Below, piece by piece: positions 33,167-42,603 of a DNA stretch of 64,000 bases. The notes under the pieces were generated by a model. That model saw only the letters and a list, made by a program, of their open reading frames with translations, searched no databases and was not told the DNA's origin. This stretch comes from Apricaphanius iberus (taxonomy: Eukaryota; Chordata; Actinopteri; Cyprinodontiformes; Aphaniidae): NCBI GenBank assembly GCA_028564705.1, contig JAPXFQ010001958.1, forward strand, positions 744,001 through 808,000. The letters are read 5' to 3'. The translations under genes were made by a program, and so were the position numbers. Every line of letters begins with the position of its first letter. Positions within the stretch are counted from its first letter, which is position 1.

Positions 33167-33774
33167 TTCAAAGCAGAGACAAGGAGCCAATTCCCAGTTC
33201 TCAGTTTTATTTAAAACAGATTAACAAATTGCAGTTTACAGAGAAACATGCCCATTTTCTCTGGGCCAGATAAAGACATCTGACGACGAATGGTTTTCAT
33301 GTCATAACTTATATAAACGTCCAAAACTTCCCAGGATTCTAGGCGTCTCTTCTCCCTCGGTCTTTGCTTCAATCAGAATGTTTTTAAAAAGTGTCTTGAC
33401 ACAGACTGGTTGTCAAGAATTATGCAGTCATAAGAGGGACGTGTCCTCCTCCTTGGTCAAAAGTTCATTCTGAGTTTTATGGTTTTATGGTTCCGGGTCC
33501 TCCCAAGCAAAACTCCTAGTTTTATGGCCTGCAATAAATCCTAATCTACAGACATCCTGGTTGTACAGCCTGCAATACAACTCTTTGTCTCAGAGGTCCT
33601 CAAAGGTCACACATACTCCCAACAATATCCAAGGCTCTGATGTTCCTCAAAAGGTGCTCAATTAAAAAACTGGTCAAGGATGTGTTTTACGACCATGCAT
33701 AATATAAAACAGACTTTTACCTTCTGAATGCTTACTAAAGATATAAAATAGCCCCGAAAACGTAAAATACAACA
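33167..33774 (-). repeat. LTR-like repeat B (candidate solo LTR, - orientation)
   Basis: The block interrupts a LINE endonuclease domain. On the - strand it begins TGTTGTATTTTACG and ends GCTTTGAACA, TG...CA borders, with an AAATAAAAC-type poly(A) signal near the end. It is related to repeat A at 20090-20480. No matching short TSD was seen, so the exact borders are open. Confidence 0.4.
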
Positions 33775-34486
33775 ATAACCTTTTAGATCCTTTATCAACA
33801 GATGTTTTAAATATGGATTTTAGCCAGCATGTCACGCAGCCAACTCAGAACAGACACACCCTGGTATTGGTCATCACGTATGGCCTGTCCACCATTGTCT
33901 CCTCTGTTGTTGACTTAGCTGTCTCTGACCACTACTGTGTGTTTTCAAATCACCACTTTTATCCATTAGAAACCTCTGAGAACTGTCAGGAAGCATCATC
34001 TAACCTCTGAAGTGGCTGCAGATTTTCTTGAAGTTTTTAAAAAGTTCCCTCCTGTACCTTTACCTGTCCCCTGTGATTTTATTGTGAATGATTTTAACAG
34101 TAGGCTTAAATATTTTCTTGACCTGCTGGCTCCACTTAAAGTTGTAAACATATATCCAAAACATACAGTACCATGGATAAACGAAGATCTTAAAAAATTA
34201 AAGAGGAGCTGCAGAGTGGCATAAAGGAAATGGGGGAAAAATAAACTCACAATTAATCATCAGATATACATAGAACATCTCTAATCATACAATAGCGCTT
34301 TAAATACATACTTTTCCAGAATTATCTCAGAACACAAAAATAATCAAAAAATTCTGTTTTCCACCATAGACAACATTCTTAATCATTCGTCTAATACTTT
34401 TCAGAAAACCAGCTCAAACACTTTCTGTGAGGAGTTTGCAGAGCACTTCTGAGGGAAGGTAGACACCATCAGATGTAATATTTTGT
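33775..34486 (+). pseudogene. LINE ORF2 endonuclease end and linker
   Basis: DFSQHVTQPTQNRHTLVLVI and VDLAVSDHYCVF are the C-terminal blocks of the LINE endonuclease; SDHY is the catalytic His block. The linker to the RT follows (HTVPWINEDLKKLKRSCR). Stops occur from 34222 on. It ends at about 34486, where the - strand copy begins. Confidence 0.75.
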
Positions 34487-35212
34487 TCTCTTAAACTAAA
34501 ATGGACATTAAATCCTGGATGGCGAAAAGATGTGATGTGAACCATTTATGAACAGCACCAGAGTGGCAGATCTGTTTTAAATGAGTTAAAAGGTCTACTG
34601 TATCAAAGGCAGCGCTTAAATCTAGTAGAACCAACACTGTCACATTCTTAGCATCATAGTTTAATCTAAAATCGTTTAAAATCTTTAGAAGAGCCGTCTC
34701 GGTGCTGCGGTTCACCCTAAAATGAGACTGAAATTTATCTAGGACATTATGGCGTTAATAAAATCTTATGTTGAATAAAAACAAGTTTTTCTAAAACTTT
34801 GCTTAAAAATGGTAAGTTAGATACTGATCAGTAATTGTTTAAATCATTAAAATCTAAATTACTCTTCTTCAGCAGGGGCCTTACCACCACGCCTTTAAAA
34901 GCGGCAGTAAAAAAACTCATCTGAAGGGAGCAATTCATAAAGATTAAAATCTCATCTTTAAAAGAACCATAAAATTCCTTAAAAAAACAGGTGGGAAAAG
35001 CACTGAGGAGAAAACTTTATCAAGTGTCCCAGCATCCACTAGGACAAAACTGTTTAGTATTTCCTCTGGTAAAGGCAGACACTCAGATTTGTCTAAAACC
35101 ATGTTACTTTGAGAGGATCAAATATTACATCTGATAGTGTCTACCTTCCCTCTAAAGTGGTCTACAAACTCCTCACAGAGAGTGTTTGAGGGGGTTTTCT
35201 GAACACGGCGAC
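34487..35212 (-). pseudogene. LINE ORF2 linker and RT N-terminal part, - strand
   Basis: The - strand frame 34491-34715 reads STETALLKILNDFRLNYD and LVLLDLSAAFDTVD (the first catalytic Asp region of the RT). Upstream (to 35212) is the linker with the same text as the end of the + strand copy, so the two copies form an inverted repeat of the linker region. It is broken by stops. Confidence 0.75.
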
Positions 35213-35500
35213 CAGCAAACAACGGGAGGATCTATGGGAATCAGTTCTATCAGCATCGGCTGTGTGGAATATTTATCAATGAAAACGCTACTGGAGATCA
35301 ACCCAATAATGATGTGGAAATGAGTCTGTCTGGATCACAGCGCCCAATGTAAGGTATGAGTAGCGCTACCTCTATTTATGAATGGCCATTCACATTAAGT
35401 GTGCACACTTGTCATAATGTAATTCCAGTTCCATGGTGGTCGAAGTCAGAAGATATTTGACTGTGATTTGCTACGTTGATTAAAACTTACTGAAGAATTA
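35213..35500. other. Start region of the older BEL/Pao-like element, border uncertain
   Basis: No clear 5' LTR is seen. TGGTGGTCGAAGTCAG at about 35434-35449 could be a primer-binding site just before gag. I cannot fix the element's left border. Confidence 0.3.
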
Positions 35501-35509
35501 CTAAATTAT

Positions 35510-36223
35510 GGATGTGCCGGACACTGTGGACAAATCGGCTGAATGCATTGCGCAATCAGCTAAATCAAACAGTGGTGTTGATGGTGACGGTTTGCAAAAT
35601 ACTAAAGAAAAGAGTGGTTAAGATGACTGCAAACACATTTGCAGAAAAATTGGAGAAACTGCAGCGTGATAGAAAGTCTAAACTTAATAAGGCTAGCAAT
35701 TTGAAAAAATATGTTCAAAACCTTAATGGTGCATTCAGACCGCCCCAAACGCCAGCGTCAATTGCAACAAGATTACATGTAAAGTCTATTGTCGAGTACG
35801 TCAGAGGTCCATCAGGGTCTCTGCAATGCTTTGTATACGTTGGCTCCATCAACTTTTCAAGCGTTACTTGCGTTGCAAGTGGCAACGTAGCAAACGCAAG
35901 CAACGCAGGAGTTCAGCTAGTTCAAAGCGAAAACAATGTTTTTTTGATTAATACATTTCAGAGGTACAAGGTTGGATAACAGACTCTGAATATGTGAAAT
36001 AAAAAAAAACAAAGGTGGTTGTGATATTGGGGACATTGTTGATGAGGACGATGGTGTTAATCCAAAGGATAGTGTTTCAAATGTTACTAGCAAGCACTCT
36101 AATAAAACAGGCTCTTACAGTTGTAAAACAATTACTAGCTCTTCTGCAAGAATTAGCACAGAGGCAGAAAGAGCTGCATTGATTACTCGTGTAGCAACTC
36201 TTAGAGAAAGGCATGCTTTAGAG
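35510..36223 (+). pseudogene. Older BEL/Pao-like gag, N-terminal piece
   Basis: MDVPDTVDKSAECIAQSAKS is followed, in another frame, by TFAEKLEKLQRDRKSKLNKA and SNLKKYVQNL. After a small foreign piece, a Ser-rich stretch and TEAERAALITRVATLRERHA-like text follow up to 36223 in broken frames. This coiled-coil, RERHALE-type text is the usual N-terminal gag part of fish BEL/Pao-like elements. The reading continues at 46005 (EQEKQLKR). Confidence 0.6.
35733..35950. mobile_element. Small insertion in the gag piece (MITE-like)
   Basis: GCATTCAGACCGCCCCAAAC begins a CG-richer stretch that interrupts the gag text and ends near AACGCAGGAGTTCAGCTAG. It shares TTACATGTAAAGTC with the TIR element at 45474-46004. 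The terminal repeats are weak. Confidence 0.3.
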
Positions 36224-36239
36224 CAGGGGCGTCACTAGA

Positions 36240-37620
36240 ACTAATACTGTACTTGGGGCACACCTGGGGCACAAAGAATCCATGACAGCATGCAGAGTGC
36301 ACAAAAAAACCAAAAAAACCTTCAGCACTTCCCACTGCGCAAAGACAAGTTGAAACAACGTGTTTTAGGGTCATCTCTGTAAGTCCAATCTCAATCCACT
36401 GAAGGTGCAGACTGTGACGCCAGATGATGTCTTTTTCAAAAGTCTTCAGTGTCCAATATTGATGTTCTCAGGACCTCTGGATGTGGGCTGATCTAGTCCA
36501 AAAGAGATTATTGTCGACATCTTTTCTACGTAAAATTTAAGCCAATTTCAGAAAGTTTGTATAGGCCAAATGTTTCTAGTTTCCTGGGGTGACCTCAAAT
36601 AGTTGAAGATTCAATGCATTGTTAGGTGGCGCCTGATTCAACCGCCATTCTCAGTGTCGGATCATCTCAGATGAAACTAGCATCATTTGATTAGGGGATT
36701 TAAAGGATTCCAGTGATGTACTGTTACATAGATTTTAAACAGTTCTTAAATACAAATAGTTCCATAATTTAAAAGACTAAAGAATTCAACTAACAAGCCA
36801 ACACAAAGCTGAGAAGTCATGAGAGTGTGTTTAAGATTTACTTCTCTCATCCGTCACTCTGCACACCCACTAGGGGACAGGAATTCATGTGACTTTGGCA
36901 TAAGTGGGCAGAGATGACAATTATGTACTTGATGCAGAGATATAACTCCCGGTAAACGACCATCTGTAAGACGGTGCAGGGACAACAAGGCCGCCTTAAT
37001 GCACGGGCACTTGGGGGTCCTATTATAAAAATAAAAATAAATAAAAATTGTTTTATTACTTGTCAGGTTTTCTGTCAATCATCTTAAATGCTAATTTAAT
37101 GCTGCTGATTGATCCAAATTACAAGTGACCTACTTCGCCCATGTGACCTCTAAAGTTCCCATTGAGCCATGAGCTCACCAATCAAACAATTTAGACGATT
37201 TCAGGCCGTGGTTGTTAGGGAAAAATAATAATGAATTATTATTTTCTTAGGATGTCTTTCCTTTATCACATAGTTCAAAATGTACTTTTTAAATGCCTTT
37301 GTATACACTCTGTTCTTTTAAGATGCTAATGAAGTTTGACCAAATAAAGAGAGACTGCAGTGGGAGGGCCTTTTGAGACCAGGAGACAGAGCTGTGTGAT
37401 CAGGAGACAGAGTTGGGAGACTGTCTGAGATGCTGAGAGGAGAACAGACACATGGGCGACCAAAGTATCTTCCTTGTCTCCCTCTGCAGAACTTTATTCT
37501 ATGTCCCACTGCAGAGCTCATTTAACTTCAATTTCTCTCTGACCCCTGTGTGTGATTCTTTCTAGGTTACACCACTATTTTTTACTCTAACAGTGGTCCT
37601 CTAGATGTAAAGAAAGGTGG
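36240..37620. other. hAT-like element, 5' non-coding part
   Basis: No domain-bearing frame. It contains AT-rich stretches and is probably non-coding 5' sequence of the transposase gene, perhaps with further old insertions. Confidence 0.35.
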
Positions 37621-37624
37621 AAAA

Positions 37625-37931
37625 ATGTCAGGGAAGAAATGTGAGAGCAGTGCACAGAAAAGGAAAGTGATTTGTGAGAAGGAGCTTCGAGACAAAGAAA
37701 TAAGAATGAAAATTCCTAAGCTGACAGAATTCTTTAAGTCAGCTAAAGAAGTTGGACATAGCTCGCTCACTGACACACGGGGCAGAGAGGAGGATGCAGC
37801 CCGCGCAGCAGGGAACCACAGGTGAGGAGGCGCAGCAGATAGGAGCGCTGGAGGAGGAGAGCAGCGAGCAGACAGAGAAGGTACGTGACCCTTACAATAA
37901 CGATCCGGGCCGCATTGGGATATGTGGTCTT
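37625..37931 (+). pseudogene. hAT transposase-like N terminus, cut by the Gypsy element
   Basis: MSGKKCESSAQKRKVICEKE then KIPKLTEFF resembles the basic start (SGAQKRK ... KLTSFF) of fish hAT-type transposases. A frame shift follows (about 37752-37937, EQTEKVRDPYNNDP), and the Gypsy element inserts at 37932. The text resumes at 42604 (FEQGCSFWAKVGPEQYQ) and stops at about 42690. The catalytic DDE and dimerisation domains were not found downstream. Confidence 0.45.
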
Positions 37932-38145
37932 TGTTAAAGTGCGGGTTTTCATATAAAACAGGAGTTCATATTCTTTGCCCTGGCCCAACGGGGTCGGCAT
38001 TTATTGAACAGTCTCAAACGGCTCCGCCATCACATTGTCAACAACTCCTCTTCCTCTCTCGCTTCACGCCTATATGTGGCCCTTGTTCGCCCCCTAGTGG
38101 CGAGTCTAACAGAGCAACCATACAATATATATACATATTGTTACA
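37932..38145 (-). repeat. Gypsy 3' LTR (214 bp)
   Basis: On the - strand it starts TGTAACAATATGTATATATA and ends CCCGCACTTTAACA. It is identical to 42385-42598 except for one base (CACATTGTC here, CACAATGTC there). Confidence 0.97.
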
Positions 38146-38160
38146 TCCTTTCTCTTTTAG
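38146..38160 (-). promoter_or_regulatory. Gypsy polypurine tract
   Basis: CTAAAAGAGAAAGGA on the - strand directly abuts the 3' LTR. A long A-rich/GA-rich stretch (38161-38285 on the + strand reads T and TC runs) lies between it and the stop codon. Confidence 0.8.
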
Positions 38161-38312
38161 AACATTTTTTTTTTTTTCTCTCTCTCTCTTAGAAATGTAC
38201 TTTCACATGTACAACAAATAAAACTATCGCTTCAACATCTCAAAACATCTTTTTTTTTCTTTTTTTTTTTTCTTTTTTTTTTACATTCCCCCAAAGTCAC
38301 CGAAACACGTGT

Positions 38313-41300
38313 TTAATCAGTACAGTCCCTGTAGTGCTGAGGCTGACGAACAAGTCTACCACATCTGGTTGTCTTCGGCATATCGCTCTGAATTTGAGGG
38401 TGCAGCTGGACTAGTACAGTGTCTGGTTGGGTATCTGGGGTGTTCTCAGTCTCTATGTCAACAGGCTCTGTTTGAAGAACAACATGCGCACGTCTGAGGT
38501 GTCTACGATTCCTCCTGAGAACTGCACCCGAGTCCATTTCAATCTCATAGGATCTAGAGTTAACTGGTCTTTTCACCTTGCCCAGCTGCCATTTGATGTG
38601 AGGCTGAAATGGCTGCACTCTGGCCCTGTCACCTGAATGTAGGGCCTCCAGATCCCTGGCTGATCGGTTGTAGTATGCGCATTGACGCTGTTTGTTGTTA
38701 AACAGTGCCTGCTCTGCTTGAATCACTTTAGGCTGGAGAAGGCTGTGTCTCGCCCGTAACAAAGTCCTTGTACGACGACTCAGCAGTCTTTGAGCTGGGC
38801 TGCTCTCCAGTCCTTGTGAGGGTGTGTTACGATGGTCCAAGAGTGCGAGATAGGGGTCTTGTCCAGAGGCTCTAGCTTTGTGTAACAGTCTCTTAGCAGT
38901 TTTAACGGCAGACTCTGCCTTGCCGTTACTTTGTGGGTAACCTGGCGATGAGGTTTTGTGGTAAAACTCCCACAGTTGGCTGAATCTTTGAAACTCTTGG
39001 GATGAATATTGAGGTCCGTTGTCTGAGACTACTGTGTCGGGAATGCCGTATCTAGCAAACTGTGACTTTAGCTTTTTTATCACTGTAGTAGATTTTGTGT
39101 CTGGCAAAAAGTCTATTTCCCAAAAGTTGGAATAGTAGTCGACTGTCACCTGGTAGTTTTTGTTATCAAAGAGAAATAGATCAACACCTACTTTGGCCCA
39201 TGGCCTGCTTGGCATATCGTGTGGGTTGAGCGTTTCTCTGTGTTGTTTGTAGTCCACTGACCTGCAGATATCACAGTGAGCTATGTGTGTCTTTATGTGG
39301 TCGTTCATGCCAATCCAGTAGACACATTCTCTAGCTCTTCGAAGACATCCTTCTGCACCAAGATGGGAGGAGTGCAGGCGGCGGTTGATGTCTTTCTGCA
39401 GTGAAGATGGAATAACTGCACGTTCCCCTCGAAACACAATGCCATCCTGATAACTTAATTCCTCCTGGAATGAGAAATAGGGTTTGATTTCTTGTGGTAT
39501 GGCCCTTTTGTCTGATGGCCATCCCTGCTTCATCAGTCTGATCACGGTTTGTAGTGTTTTATCATCCTTTGTAGCTGTCCTGATCTGGCTTAGACTGTCA
39601 CCTGAAATGGGTAGGTGCTGCACCATGTTAACAGTCTCTATGTCAGCATCTCCAGAGCTCAGAGACGGGCATTCTGGGAGATATGCTCTGCTTAAGGTGT
39701 CTGCCAGTAACATGTCTTTGCCAGGAACATACACTACAGTCAGGTCGTATTTCTGAATGCGTAACATCATTCTTTGGAGTCTCTTGGGTGCACTCAAAAG
39801 AGGTTTCCTAACTATGGTCTCTAATGGCTTATGGTCAGATTGTACAGTCACTTTGCGACCATACGTATACTGATGAAACTTCTCAACACTGAACACCATG
39901 GCTAGAAACTCCTTCTCTATCTGGGCATAACCCCGCTCCGTCTGTGTGAGGGCTCTGCTAGCATAAGCGATGGGCTTACCCTTTTGCATTAGTGCTGCTC
40001 CCAAACCTGTGTCCGATGCATCACATTGAACCACCAGGTCCTCCTCTGGGCAGTAGTACTTCAGAACAGGAGCATCTGCAATGGTCATTTTTAGTTTCAC
40101 AAACGCATTATCATGCTGCTCCGTCCAGTTCCAGTCTGTGTCTTTGTGTGTCAACTGTCGCATCACTTCACACTGGTCTGAAAGGTGTGGGCAAAACTTA
40201 GCCAAGTAATTTACCATACCTAACAGTCTCTGTACCGCTTTCACATCTGTGGGTCTCGGCATGTGTGCAATAGCGTGAACCTTGTCTGGATCCACCTTCA
40301 GTCCGTTTGCTGTCAGGCGGTGCCCAATGTATGTACACTCACTCTTCCTCAGTTTGAACTTGTCTGGGTTCAGTTTAATGTTCTTTTGTCTGCACCGCTC
40401 CAGGAACAGTTTCAACTTCACATCATGGTCTCGTTCTGCCGCTTCCTGAGTCTCACCCTGACCTGTAATGAGCACATCATCAGCAATAATGTATAGACCA
40501 GGTAACCCGTCCAGTGCTTGGGTCAGTTTCCGCTGGAAAACTTCTGGTGCCGTACTGATTCCCATGGGCATCCTCAACCATCGTAAACGGCCAAATGGAG
40601 TTGAGAACGTAGTCAGATAGCTGGATTTCTCCTCTAACTTGACATGCCAGAAACCACTTTTGACGTCACAGACTGTGAACACTTTTGCTTTAGACATATC
40701 TGGGAGTACGTCCTCAATAGTTTGTAGTGGGAAGTGACTGCGCTTGAGCGCTTTGTTGAGGGGCTTTGGATCAATGCATATTCTTGGTTTACCATTTTGC
40801 TTTGTTACAACCACCATGCTACTGATCCAGTCTGTGCTACAGTCCACTGGTGTGATAATACCTCTGTGCTCCAGGTGCTGCAGCTCCTCTTTCAGCGGCT
40901 GCATCATGGCGACAGGAACACGTCGCTTTGGAAGTTGCACAGGTTTCACACTCTCATCCACTTCCATTTTGTACTCCCCTTCCAGACAACCGTCTCCTGT
41001 GAACACATCTGTAAAGTCTGTCTTTATTTGTTCCAATGTCCATTGTCCTGTTGTGTCTCTCTCTGTTGTCACAATACTGTCAATAGCCAAGATGTTTTCG
41101 TAGTGTACTTTTATGAGTTTCATAGCCTCACTGGCTCTCTTACCCAGCAGTGGTACTGTACAACCTCTGTCAACAACCTGAAACTCTAGCTGGTACAGTT
41201 TTTGGTTTCTAGGGTTTCTTAATTTAATTTTACATTTACCCAGCGGCTTCACTTTGCTTCCATTGTACATCACTAACACAGAATTTGTATCAGCTAGCTT

Positions 41301-42263
41301 AGCATCTGTGTTCAGCATGTTAATAGGCAAAACATTACATGTAGCCCCACAATCAATCTGAAATTTTACAATATCTTTCCCTAGAAGCATGCCTGCAAAC
41401 AACTTGGTGTCGTTACCTTTGTTAGAGTCAACAGCATTTACATTTTCACTGTCTGCTACATCACTAACACACAGTATGTCCTCATATTCACTTTCACATT
41501 CAGTAACAATGTGCACTGATTTCTTCTTCTTCTGGTCAGTGCGGGCCTTACACTTGTCCGCAAAGTGGTTTTCCTTACCACACTTTTTGCATTTCTTTCC
41601 AAATGCTGGACATTTCTGTTTGCTTCTCTCGTGCGTCTTGCCGCAAAACTTGCAATCTACGGTGCTTTCTTTCTGTTGAAAGCGCAAAGCCCCTTGCACT
41701 GCGTGAACTTCCTCCAGTGTGTGCCCCGCTATGGCCCTGCAGTTTTCCCGCGACAACTCTGCAGCTCTACAAAGTTGAATGCAAGTGCCCAATGACATGG
41801 CTTTCTCCCGTAACAGTCTCTCTCGCATGCTACTGCTGTTAATCCCACATACGATCCTGTCACGAATGAGTGAGTCCCTCAACGTCCCGAAGTTGCATGT
41901 TTTAGCGAGCAACTTGAGTTCAGTAACATAGCCATCTATAGTTTCACTGGTACCTTGACTTCTTGTGAAGAATTTATACCGCTCCACTGTCTCGTTCACT
42001 GTAGGACTGCAATAGGTATCGAACTTGTCCACAATGTCCTTTATCTCCCAGTCAGATTTCGCTGTGTCTCCCATCAACGTATCCAGTAGCTCTCTGCCGT
42101 TCTCACCGACCAGATAACTGAAAAGCCTGACCTTTTTCTTGTCGTCATCCTCCGCAACTGTTAATCGAGTGTACAGTTCAAACTCGTCTCTCCAAGACTT
42201 CCACGTTTTAGACAGGTTACTGGAATCCAGACACAACGTCTGTGGAGGTCGAAGTCCGTCCAT
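38313..42263 (-). CDS. Gypsy gag-pol polyprotein (1316 aa), intact frame
   Basis: One frame holds all domains. Gag capsid-like region, residues about 1-190 (WKSWRDEFELY, ERYKFFTRSQ). CCHC-type region 204-238 (CKFCGKTHERSKQKC, CKKCGKENHFADKC). Protease with DCGATCNVLP at 304. RT about 460-640, with RICIDPKPLNKAL, VCDVKSGFWHVKL (first Asp, 533) and IADDVL (594-596). RNase H about 745-860 (QCDASDTGLGAAL, DHKPLE). Integrase: zinc region 963-1000 (HSSHLGAEGCLRRA, HCDIC), core D1028 (GVDLF), D1081 (VSDNGPQYSS) and E near 1117 (NGKAESAVKTAK). The C terminus has no chromodomain. The start at 42263 is the first Met after the leader. It would make the particle, copy RNA to DNA and integrate. No stop or frame shift is seen. 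Confidence 0.96.
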   Translation of the reverse strand: MDGLRPPQTLCLDSSNLSKTWKSWRDEFELYTRLTVAEDDDKKKVRLFSYLVGENGRELLDTLMGDTAKSDWEIKDIVDKFDTYCSPTVNETVERYKFFTRSQGTSETIDGYVTELKLLAKTCNFGTLRDSLIRDRIVCGINSSSMRERLLREKAMSLGTCIQLCRAAELSRENCRAIAGHTLEEVHAVQGALRFQQKESTVDCKFCGKTHERSKQKCPAFGKKCKKCGKENHFADKCKARTDQKKKKSVHIVTECESEYEDILCVSDVADSENVNAVDSNKGNDTKLFAGMLLGKDIVKFQIDCGATCNVLPINMLNTDAKLADTNSVLVMYNGSKVKPLGKCKIKLRNPRNQKLYQLEFQVVDRGCTVPLLGKRASEAMKLIKVHYENILAIDSIVTTERDTTGQWTLEQIKTDFTDVFTGDGCLEGEYKMEVDESVKPVQLPKRRVPVAMMQPLKEELQHLEHRGIITPVDCSTDWISSMVVVTKQNGKPRICIDPKPLNKALKRSHFPLQTIEDVLPDMSKAKVFTVCDVKSGFWHVKLEEKSSYLTTFSTPFGRLRWLRMPMGISTAPEVFQRKLTQALDGLPGLYIIADDVLITGQGETQEAAERDHDVKLKLFLERCRQKNIKLNPDKFKLRKSECTYIGHRLTANGLKVDPDKVHAIAHMPRPTDVKAVQRLLGMVNYLAKFCPHLSDQCEVMRQLTHKDTDWNWTEQHDNAFVKLKMTIADAPVLKYYCPEEDLVVQCDASDTGLGAALMQKGKPIAYASRALTQTERGYAQIEKEFLAMVFSVEKFHQYTYGRKVTVQSDHKPLETIVRKPLLSAPKRLQRMMLRIQKYDLTVVYVPGKDMLLADTLSRAYLPECPSLSSGDADIETVNMVQHLPISGDSLSQIRTATKDDKTLQTVIRLMKQGWPSDKRAIPQEIKPYFSFQEELSYQDGIVFRGERAVIPSSLQKDINRRLHSSHLGAEGCLRRARECVYWIGMNDHIKTHIAHCDICRSVDYKQHRETLNPHDMPSRPWAKVGVDLFLFDNKNYQVTVDYYSNFWEIDFLPDTKSTTVIKKLKSQFARYGIPDTVVSDNGPQYSSQEFQRFSQLWEFYHKTSSPGYPQSNGKAESAVKTAKRLLHKARASGQDPYLALLDHRNTPSQGLESSPAQRLLSRRTRTLLRARHSLLQPKVIQAEQALFNNKQRQCAYYNRSARDLEALHSGDRARVQPFQPHIKWQLGKVKRPVNSRSYEIEMDSGAVLRRNRRHLRRAHVVLQTEPVDIETENTPDTQPDTVLVQLHPQIQSDMPKTTRCGRLVRQPQHYRDCTD

Positions 42264-42366
42264 GCTGGGGTTAGCTTGTTCACTTTGATGCTTATCACAT
42301 TAGCACTTTACCGTCGGACTTCTCCGGCGCCTCCGCAGCAAATCTCTTAAAAACTTGGGCAAAAAT

Positions 42367-42384
42367 CCACTGCCGCTGCCACCA
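42367..42384 (-). promoter_or_regulatory. Gypsy primer-binding site
   Basis: TGGTGGCAGCGGCAGTGG on the - strand follows directly after the 5' LTR. The matching tRNA was not identified. Confidence 0.7.
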
Positions 42385-42598
42385 TGTTAAAGTGCGGGTT
42401 TTCATATAAAACAGGAGTTCATATTCTTTGCCCTGGCCCAACGGGGTCGGCATTTATTGAACAGTCTCAAACGGCTCCGCCATCACAATGTCAACAACTC
42501 CTCTTCCTCTCTCGCTTCACGCCTATATGTGGCCCTTGTTCGCCCCCTAGTGGCGAGTCTAACAGAGCAACCATACAATATATATACATATTGTTACA
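42385..42598 (-). repeat. Gypsy 5' LTR (214 bp)
   Basis: The partner of 37932-38145. The leader from its inner end to the gag start is about 120 nt. Confidence 0.97.
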
Positions 42599-42603
42599 GT
42601 CTT

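Larger units (their letters stand above)
37932..42598 (-). mobile_element. Ty3/Gypsy LTR retrotransposon, apparently intact and young
   Basis: A 4667 bp element. Two 214 bp LTRs with one difference, a perfect 5 bp TSD GTCTT (37927-37931 and 42599-42603), a primer-binding site, a polypurine tract and a single uninterrupted 1316-codon gag-pol on the - strand. It resembles the fish Gypsy lineage without chromodomain or envelope (K02A2.6-like). It lies inside a hAT-like element. Confidence 0.97.

Noticed and set aside
40734..41842. + strand frames (up to 151 codons) opposite the Gypsy gag-pol
   Set aside because: They are antisense to an intact 1316-codon polyprotein and lack conserved features.
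37932..42598. Endogenous retrovirus with envelope
   Set aside because: The single frame ends after the integrase and no envelope frame is present between it and the 3' LTR; the domain order and missing envelope fit a Ty3/Gypsy retrotransposon.
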